Origin: Roseiarcus sp036513315
Lineage (GTDB): Bacteria; Pseudomonadota; Alphaproteobacteria; Rhizobiales; Beijerinckiaceae
Assembly (NCBI GenBank): GCA_036513315.1
Contig: DATBZF010000086.1
Coordinates: forward strand, 1 to 64,000
Direction of reading: 5' to 3'
DNA: 64,000 bases
The notes under the pieces were generated by a model. The model was not told the DNA's origin, did no database searches, and was given only the letters and a program-made list of their open reading frames with translations. The position numbers and the translations under genes are program-made. Position 1 is the stretch's first letter, and the number at the start of each line of letters is the position of its first letter. Below, in pieces: positions 58,484-64,000 of this stretch.

Positions 58484-59098
58484 GTGATCAGGTCAATGGT
58501 TGTTCCCGCCGCGCTCCTGGCGTCAGCCCCGGCGTTCCTGGCGTCCGGTTCGGCCGCGCAGGCCGGCGATCAGACCAATCCTCCCCCTTCTCTGCCCTCC
58601 CTCGCTCTCGACCCGCAGGCGGCGCCTTCGCCCTCGATCTGGAAAGGCCTTTATGTCGGCGCCGATGTCTTCTTCGCGGCGGGCAGCCATTCGAAAGGGG
58701 TCGTCGGCGGGGGCGCCTTCGTCGGCTATGACAAACATTTCGACAATAATCTGGTGCTCGGCATCCAGGCCTCGACTGGTTTCGTGCCGTTTTCGATCCA
58801 GCACAGCCCCTTCAAAGGCTATGATTATGGGGAGGTCAGCGCCAAAGTCGGTTATGAGATGGGACGGGTGACGCCCTATCTGGCCACCGGCATTGTCCTG
58901 GCCAGGCCCAACGGAACCCCTGGCGCCGGCTATCTCAGCCCGGCCGATTCGGCCAACAATCTTTTCAACAATGGCGGATCGAATCTGAGCGCAAGTGGAA
59001 TTGTCGGCGCAGGCGTCGACTATGCGCTCACCGACAAATTGACCGTCGGCGTCGCGGCGACCGTGGGGACCGGGCGAGGGTTTGTCGCGCCGCCGTGA
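58484..59098 (+). CDS. Outer-membrane beta-barrel protein
   Basis: A 204-residue protein of the Omp25/opacity-like type. GTG at 58484 has GGAGG eight bases upstream and gives a signal peptide MIRSMVVPAALLASAPAFLA. Mature beta strands include WKGLYVGADVFFAAGSHSKG, VVGGGAFVGYDKHFDNNLVL, YGEVSAKVGYEMGRVTPYLA and ASGIVGAGVDYALTDKLTVG. The last residues, GTGRGFVAPP, lack the usual terminal aromatic residue, so it may be truncated or unusual. Two ATG codons nearby are alternative starts. Confidence 0.78.
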   Translation: MIRSMVVPAALLASAPAFLASGSAAQAGDQTNPPPSLPSLALDPQAAPSPSIWKGLYVGADVFFAAGSHSKGVVGGGAFVGYDKHFDNNLVLGIQASTGFVPFSIQHSPFKGYDYGEVSAKVGYEMGRVTPYLATGIVLARPNGTPGAGYLSPADSANNLFNNGGSNLSASGIVGAGVDYALTDKLTVGVAATVGTGRGFVAPP

Positions 59099-59181
59099 GG
59101 CCGGCCAGGCGCGCCCGACAATCTTGCCCGTTCCCCCTTGCCGCGATAATCCCCGTCGCTTCTCTCGATCAACCGGATCCC

Positions 59182-60735
59182 ATGCAGGACATCAACCGTC
59201 GCACGCTGCTTGTCGGAATTGTCGCCGCCTCGGGCGCACTGGCGCCGGCGATGGCCCAGCAGAGCGCCGAGCCCGCCAAACCGGCGCCTTCGTTCGGCTA
59301 TGACGATGTCGTCAAACGTGCCCGCGACCTCGCCGGCGCGCCCTTCGACGCGCAGATTCCCGCTCTGCCCGACAGTCTCGCCCGCCTCGATTTCGACGCC
59401 TGGCGCGACATCCGCTTCAAATCCGACAAGCTTCTTTTGGAGGCGGGCGGGCCGTTCCGGCTCGAATTGTTCCATCTCGGCCATCTCTACAAGCGGCCGG
59501 TGACGGTCAATATCCTGCGCGACGGGCTGACCTTGCCGGTGCCCTATGCGGCCAACCTGTTCGATTACGGGCGCAACAAGATCGACGGCGCGTTGCCGAT
59601 CAATCTCGGCTTTGCCGGCTTTCGCCTGCATTATCCGCTGAACGCGCCGCATGTGATGGACGAGGTCATCGCTTTTCTCGGCGCCAGCTATTTCAGGTTT
59701 CTCGGTCGCGGCCAGCGCTACGGACTTTCCGCCCGGGGCCTCTCGATCGGGGCCGGCGGCCAGGAGGAATTTCCATTCTTTCGCGAGTTCTGGATCGAAT
59801 CGCCGGCCCCCGGCGCCGAGCGCGTGATCGTTTACGGCCTGCTCGACGGCGAATCGGCGACCGGCGCCTTCCATTTCGAAATCTATCCCGGCATGGACAC
59901 CAGCGTCGAAGTGACGGCGACCCTGTTCGCCCGCAAGGCGATTCCGGCGCTCGGCATGGCGGCGCTGTCGTCCATGTTCCTGGCCGGCAAGAACGACCAT
60001 CGCTTTGACGACGACTTCCGCACCGAATTGCACGATTCGGACGGGCTGCTGATTCATGCCGGCTCGGGCGAATGGATCTGGCGTCCGCTCAGCAATCCGG
60101 TGACGCCGGCGCTCTCGACTTTTCTCGACAAGGATGTGCGCGGTTTCGGCCTCCTCCAGCGCGACCGCAGCTTCGAACATTATCAGGACCTCGATCTCGC
60201 CTATGAATTGCGGCCGAGCTATTGGATCGAACCGCGTGAGGGGTGGGGCGAAGGCCAGATCGGGCTTGTCGAACTGCCGACCAGCGACGAGACCAACGAC
60301 AATATTGTCTCGGCATGGACGCCCAAAGAGACATTGGCGGCCGGCCGCTCGATAACTTATGGCTATCGGATCACCGCGCTGATGAACGACGCGCGCCTGA
60401 CGCCCGGCGCCCGCGCGATCAGCACCTATCGCACGCGGCCACGCGCGCTTGGCTCGGCCGAAGTCATGGCCCCCGGCGCGACACGTTTCCTGATCGATTT
60501 CTCGGGCGGCGACCTGTCCTATTTCCTCAGCGACCCCTCGCTGGTCGAAGTCGTGCCGACCACTTCGGCAGGGAAAATCACGCGTTCGTTTCTCGCGCCG
60601 AATTCGCACGTGCGCGGCTTTCGCGCCGCCATCGACATCCAGATCGATCCAGGCCAGTCCTGCGATCTGCGCGTCTTCCTCAAAGGCGCCAATCGCGCGC
60701 TGACCGAGACCTGGACCTTTCCCTGGCGGGCGTGA
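59182..60735 (+). CDS. opgG: Glucan biosynthesis protein OpgG/OpgD (MdoG family)
   Basis: A 517-residue periplasmic protein for osmoregulated periplasmic glucan backbone synthesis. It carries a Tat-like signal (INRRTLLVGIVAASGALAPA). MdoG motifs include FGYDDVVKRARDLAGAPFDA, YRDIRF-like AWRDIRFKSDKLLLEAGGPF, FIGASYFR-like FLGASYFRFLGRGQRYGLSA, and VDFSGG-like LIDFSGGDLSYFL. The twin-arginine signal resembles OpgD. No opgH glucosyltransferase is in the window. Confidence 0.93.
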   Translation: MQDINRRTLLVGIVAASGALAPAMAQQSAEPAKPAPSFGYDDVVKRARDLAGAPFDAQIPALPDSLARLDFDAWRDIRFKSDKLLLEAGGPFRLELFHLGHLYKRPVTVNILRDGLTLPVPYAANLFDYGRNKIDGALPINLGFAGFRLHYPLNAPHVMDEVIAFLGASYFRFLGRGQRYGLSARGLSIGAGGQEEFPFFREFWIESPAPGAERVIVYGLLDGESATGAFHFEIYPGMDTSVEVTATLFARKAIPALGMAALSSMFLAGKNDHRFDDDFRTELHDSDGLLIHAGSGEWIWRPLSNPVTPALSTFLDKDVRGFGLLQRDRSFEHYQDLDLAYELRPSYWIEPREGWGEGQIGLVELPTSDETNDNIVSAWTPKETLAAGRSITYGYRITALMNDARLTPGARAISTYRTRPRALGSAEVMAPGATRFLIDFSGGDLSYFLSDPSLVEVVPTTSAGKITRSFLAPNSHVRGFRAAIDIQIDPGQSCDLRVFLKGANRALTETWTFPWRA

Positions 60736-60780
60736 GGCCGCGGTTCGATTAGCATGGCTCGTCGCGCGCGACCTTTCGGC

Positions 60781-60889
60781 CGTCTTGGCCGGGCTTGTCC
60801 CGGCCATCCACGCCGCGCCGTTGCAGGAAACTTTCGAAGTTGGCGAGTTCCGCTCGGCGTGGATGCCCGGGACAAGCCCGGGCACGACG
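60781..60889. repeat. REP-like inverted repeat, family 2, copy 2
   Basis: CGTCTTGGCCGGGCTTGTCC with CGGCCATCCACGCCG pairs with CGGCGTGGATGCCCGGGAC and AAGCCCGGGCACGACG. It resembles 9658-9764 and lies between the convergent opgG and PLP-enzyme genes. Confidence 0.85.
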
Positions 60890-60933
60890 GCGGTGGAGTA
60901 GCTAAAGGTGGTCGCTGCCGGCCCAAGCCCGCC

Positions 60934-62079
60934 CTACCCCCGCAACGCCTCATCAAGATCGCGCCAGAGGTCCTCGACATCCTCGATTCCCGCCGACAGC
61001 CGCAACAGGTCAGGCGGACACGGCGAGCTCGGCCCTTCGACCGAAGCGCGATGCTCGATGAGCGATTCGACGCCGCCGAGCGAAGTCGCGCGCTTCCACA
61101 GGCGCACCCGCGCCGCCGCCGCGATGGCCGCCGCCTCGCCGCCGCGCACGCGCACCGACAACATGCCGCCGAATCCGCCGATCATCTGGCGCCGCGCGAG
61201 GTCGTGACCGGGATGATGCGGCAGGCCGGGATAGAGAACCGCGAGCGCCGCGGCATGGTTGGAGAGCCGCTGGGCGAGTTCGAAAGCGTTGGCCGCCGCC
61301 GCGCGCACGCGCAGATCGAGCGTGCGCATGCCGCGGATCAACAGATAGGCCTCGAAAGGCCCGAGGACCATGCCATGCGTCGCCCTGATCTGGCGGATGC
61401 GGGCGGTCGCCTGATCGTCGGCGGCGAAGGCCAGCGCGCCGGCGAGGACGTCGGAATGGCCGTTGAGATATTTGGTCGCCGCATGCATGACGACATCGGC
61501 GCCGAGCGCCAGCGGCCGGGTGAAGACCGGCGTCGCGCAGGTCGAATCGACGGCGAGTTTCGCGCCGGCGGCATGCGCCAACCGAGCGGCGCCGGCGATG
61601 TCGCTGACGCCCCACAGCGGATTGCTCGGCGTCTCCAGCCAGACCAATTTCGTTCGGCCCGGCCGGATGGCGGCGGCGAGCGCGTCAAGGTCCTCGGCGT
61701 CGGCGAGATCGACGGTGAGGCCATGCGCGGGCGCCTCGTTGACCAGCCAGTTGCGCAGCGACCAATACATCACCTTAGGCGCCACCACATGTGCGCCGGG
61801 GCCGAGGCCGAGAAACAATGCGATCGCCGCCGACATGCCCGAGCCGAACAGCAGCGCGGCCTCGGCGCCTTCCAGGGCGGCGACGATCGCCTCGCCCTCA
61901 CGCACCGTCTCATTGTCGGGGCGGCCATAAATATTGCCGCTGCGATAAAGATTATCGGGATCGCGGATATAAGTCGTCGCGACATGCAGCGGCGGCACCA
62001 CGGCGCGCGTCGTCTCGTCGATGCGGCCGAGAGCCTGCGCGGCGAGCGTGCGCGCGCTCCACTCGTCTTGGTCTTTCAC
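60934..62079 (-). CDS. Cys/Met metabolism PLP-dependent enzyme (cystathionine gamma-synthase/beta-lyase type)
   Basis: A 381-residue fold-type I enzyme. The N-terminus STRTLAA-like SARTLAAQALGRIDETTRAV and PLHVATTYIRDPDNLYRSG lead to GSGMSAAIALFLGLGPGAHV, ETPSNPLWGVSDIAGAARLA, DSTCATPVFTRPLALGADVV, and the PLP lysine in MHAATKYLNGHSDVLAG. LGGVESLIEHRAS near the C-terminus binds substrate. It is either a cystathionine or O-acylhomoserine lyase in methionine/cysteine metabolism; the exact reaction cannot be decided. The UbiH-type gene begins upstream and ends 15 bp before it. Confidence 0.92.
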   Translation of the reverse strand: MKDQDEWSARTLAAQALGRIDETTRAVVPPLHVATTYIRDPDNLYRSGNIYGRPDNETVREGEAIVAALEGAEAALLFGSGMSAAIALFLGLGPGAHVVAPKVMYWSLRNWLVNEAPAHGLTVDLADAEDLDALAAAIRPGRTKLVWLETPSNPLWGVSDIAGAARLAHAAGAKLAVDSTCATPVFTRPLALGADVVMHAATKYLNGHSDVLAGALAFAADDQATARIRQIRATHGMVLGPFEAYLLIRGMRTLDLRVRAAAANAFELAQRLSNHAAALAVLYPGLPHHPGHDLARRQMIGGFGGMLSVRVRGGEAAAIAAAARVRLWKRATSLGGVESLIEHRASVEGPSSPCPPDLLRLSAGIEDVEDLWRDLDEALRG

Positions 62080-62093
62080 GCCTCATGCTCCTC

Positions 62094-63326
62094 TCAGATC
62101 GCCAGACCGCGCAACAGGCGCGGCGCCGCGCCCAGCGCCCCGCCCGCCTCTTCGATGAAATAGCGCTTGAGCGCCGGCGTCCGGTCGACCAGCCGCAAGC
62201 CGAGATCGCGCAAGCGGCGCAGGACCGAGACATCGTTGGAGAAAAGCCGGCTCATCGCATCCATGCCGAGCCCGCTCGCGGCGACATCGAAGCGCCGCGC
62301 CTGCTCGTATTCGGCAAGGACATCGGGCCCGCCGGGATCGAGCCCGAGCCGCATTTGCCGGACGAGCAATTCCGCCAGCGCGGCGACGTCGCGAAGTCCG
62401 AGATTGAGGCCTTGCCCGGCGAGCGGATGAACGAGATGAGCAGCGTCGCCAATCAGCGCGAGGCGAGAGCCGACGAACCGGCGCGCGATGCGAAAGCCGA
62501 GCGGGAACGCGCGGGGGGATGAGACCGGTTCGATTTCGCCAAGTCGATGCTGGAAGCGATATTCGAGCTCGCGCTTGAAATCGTCCGGCTCCAGCGCCAG
62601 CAGCATTTCGGCTTCTTTGGCCGGTTCGCTCCAGACGATGCTGGAGCGACGCCCAGGCAACGGCAGCATGGCGAAGGGACCGGCGGGAAGGAAATGCTGT
62701 TCGGCGCGCCCGCTATGGTCGCGCTCATGCGCGATGGTGGCGACGATCGCCGATTGGCCATAATCCCAGCCGATTGTCGCGATTCCAGCAAAGCCGCGCA
62801 GGGCTGAGCGCGCCCCGTCCGCCGCCACCAGCAGCCGCGCACGCACGGATGGCGCGCCCTTGATCTCGGCTTCAAGGCAATAGCGGCGTTCCGCAAAACC
62901 GACGACGGCGGCGCGGACGCATGCGACGCCAAGTCTTTGGCAGACATCCAGCAGACTGGCGACGACATCGTCGGTCATCGCCATATGGGCGAGCGGTTCG
63001 CCGTCGATCTCATCGAAGCGCATCTGCACGGGCCGCACCGCGTCGCGCACGTCCCCGTCCATGATCGCCATTTGCCGAATCGGTTCGGCGAGCGGCGCGA
63101 TCGCCTCCCAAGCGCCGATCCGCTCCATCATGCGGCGCGATCCTGGCGCGACGGCGATGGCGCGCTCGCGCCCCTCCCGTTCGCCAAGGCCCGGATCGAC
63201 GACGAGGATGTTCGCGCCGCGCCCTAAAGCCTGTCTCAGCGCAGCGGCGAGCGAAAGCCCGGCGACCCCCGCCCCGGCGATCACGATGTCGAAGATGTCT
63301 TGCCGCGGATCGGCCGTGTTCTGCAT
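62094..63326 (-). CDS. ubiH: UbiH/UbiF/COQ6-type FAD monooxygenase
   Basis: A 410-residue flavoprotein that hydroxylates the ubiquinone ring precursor at the membrane. It has FDIVIAGAGVAGLSLAAALR (dinucleotide loop), RLLVAADGARSALRGFAGIA with the DG motif, and RLALIGDAAHLVHPLAGQGL with NLGLRDVAALAELL, the COQ6 signature. Which ring position it acts on is not clear from sequence. The start at MQNTADPRQDIFD avoids a 12-codon extension. It lies upstream of the PLP enzyme in the same direction. Confidence 0.92.
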   Translation of the reverse strand: MQNTADPRQDIFDIVIAGAGVAGLSLAAALRQALGRGANILVVDPGLGEREGRERAIAVAPGSRRMMERIGAWEAIAPLAEPIRQMAIMDGDVRDAVRPVQMRFDEIDGEPLAHMAMTDDVVASLLDVCQRLGVACVRAAVVGFAERRYCLEAEIKGAPSVRARLLVAADGARSALRGFAGIATIGWDYGQSAIVATIAHERDHSGRAEQHFLPAGPFAMLPLPGRRSSIVWSEPAKEAEMLLALEPDDFKRELEYRFQHRLGEIEPVSSPRAFPLGFRIARRFVGSRLALIGDAAHLVHPLAGQGLNLGLRDVAALAELLVRQMRLGLDPGGPDVLAEYEQARRFDVAASGLGMDAMSRLFSNDVSVLRRLRDLGLRLVDRTPALKRYFIEEAGGALGAAPRLLRGLAI

Positions 63327-63709
63327 GGCGTCTATTGTCGAACAGGCGGGCGCGGCGCGCAACCGGCGGCGCGGGTTCAGCGCTGGATGGCGCCGGCAAG
63401 GCGCTTATCTCCAGCGACCGTCGCGCTGCCATCGCCGCGTGACGCTGTAAAGTCGACCCGCTTTCGCGGGCGGCTTCGCCGGCCTTGACCGCTCCGCGCG
63501 CCGATGGCTTTTGCCCACCATGTCCTTTGGTGTGTGATGCGGCCTTTTGGGGCCGCACCGCTCACCAACGGAACATGGAGGCCACTTGCCGCGCCATCGA
63601 AACGCAGTCATCCCGAAGGGACCGTAGCGAAGCGGATTGCCGGCGTTTCGGCGGCGTGGCCCGCCATCATCGCTAAACTGGGGGCGACGCCGCCAGCGCC
63701 TCGCCGTCC
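63327..63709. other. Gap between the UbiH-type and EAL genes
   Basis: 383 bp without a credible gene; short frames lack protein character. It holds the hairpin at 63538-63557. No clear promoter for the UbiH-type gene was found. Confidence 0.55.
63538..63557. terminator. Hairpin downstream of the EAL gene
   Basis: TGCGGCC-TTTTGG-GGCCGCA, a perfect 7-bp stem, about 150 bp beyond the EAL gene stop on the minus strand. Confidence 0.4.
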
Positions 63710-64000
63710 CTACGCCCGCCCGGCGATCAGCTTCTCAATGCCCGGCGCCGGGATCGGCTTGCTGAAATGATAGCCTTGCATTTCGTCGCAATTGTTCTCA
63801 CGCAGGAACGTCACCTGATCTTCGGTCTCGACGCCTTCGGCGATGACCCGCAAATTCAGCTTCTGGCCGAGCGAGATCACGGCGCTGGCGACCGCCCTGT
63901 CGTTCTCGTTGGTCAGAATGTCGCTGATGAAGGATTTGTCGATCTTCAATCTGGCGACCGGAAAATTCTTCAACGCGGCGAGGCTGGAATAGCCGGTGCC
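63710..64000 (-). CDS. EAL domain protein, partial (N-terminus beyond right edge)
   Basis: The last 96 codons or so of a cyclic-di-GMP phosphodiesterase-type protein. The frame enters from the right edge with GTGYSSLAALKNFPVARLKI, then DKSFISDILTNENDRAVASA, VIAEGVETEDQVTFLRENNC and QGYHFSKPIPAPGIEKLI. The DK-F, EGVE and QGY(H/L) motifs of the catalytic C-terminal half are intact, so activity is plausible. Upstream GGDEF or sensory domains cannot be seen. Confidence 0.92.
   Translation of the reverse strand, partial: GTGYSSLAALKNFPVARLKIDKSFISDILTNENDRAVASAVISLGQKLNLRVIAEGVETEDQVTFLRENNCDEMQGYHFSKPIPAPGIEKLIAGRA

Noticed and set aside
60934..62093. A SAM riboswitch upstream of the Cys/Met PLP enzyme
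   Set aside because: The upstream UbiH-type gene ends only 15 bp before the start, so there is no room for a leader.
1..64000. CRISPR arrays, rRNA genes, insertion sequences with transposase, prophage or integrase genes
   Set aside because: None was seen on either strand. The repeats found are palindromic and dispersed, not regularly spaced direct repeats.

Overview
The window reads as the chromosome of a GC-rich alphaproteobacterium of the Hyphomicrobiales (Rhizobiales), possibly near the Beijerinckiaceae/Methylocystaceae. The pointers are a tRNA-His with a G1:U72 pair and A73 (the alphaproteobacterial form), a PdhS-type cell-cycle kinase, two phasins, a DUF1127/LysR pair, a Tat-exported OpgG and a full PQQ operon. 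The genus is not proven by anything seen here.

Layout, left to right. 1-2457 (minus): malate synthase followed by coupled DinB and DUF6282 genes. 2586-3895: DUF1127 gene divergent from a LysR gene. 4021-5379: DUF2461 and YCII genes. 5437-12836 (minus): an IclR regulator, lactate/glycolate permease and glcDEF, a glycolate/lactate-to-glyoxylate module that malate synthase could complete. 12933-14619 (minus): a PQQ-type sugar dehydrogenase and a small cytochrome c. 15331-19373 (plus): two pqqA genes, then pqqBCDE, the cofactor supply for that dehydrogenase. Then pncB, a HepT/MntA pair, lutABC (a second lactate oxidation system), an L,D-transpeptidase, a PdhS-like kinase and two phasins. tRNA-His lies at 31705-31781.

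From about 31.8 to 46.6 kb the DNA looks lower in GC by eye. It carries an HU-like protein, a DMT exporter, DUF4403, a sugar-acid locus (SDR, IdnD, ribose-type ABC importer, FadR-type regulator), a PBP4-like peptidase and a molybdenum cofactor set (moeA, fdhD, mobA). GC-rich DNA then resumes: MFS transporter, DUF1223, a VanW-glycosyltransferase fusion, a three-gene operon of unknown function, VapBC, TypA, OpgG, a Cys/Met PLP enzyme, a UbiH-type hydroxylase and the C-terminus of an EAL protein at the right edge.

The most striking non-coding signal is a dispersed palindromic element with three full copies (4758-4901, 11563-11746, 46781-46929) and one 28-base end fragment (52937-52964). Conserved terminal inverted repeats enclose a 26-27 bp stem whose loop is exactly three abutting hairpins. 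The stem sequence of the third copy is unrelated to that of the other two, yet the pairing is preserved, so the fold rather than the sequence looks selected. Two further REP-like families, one including a perfect 38-bp palindrome, are also present.
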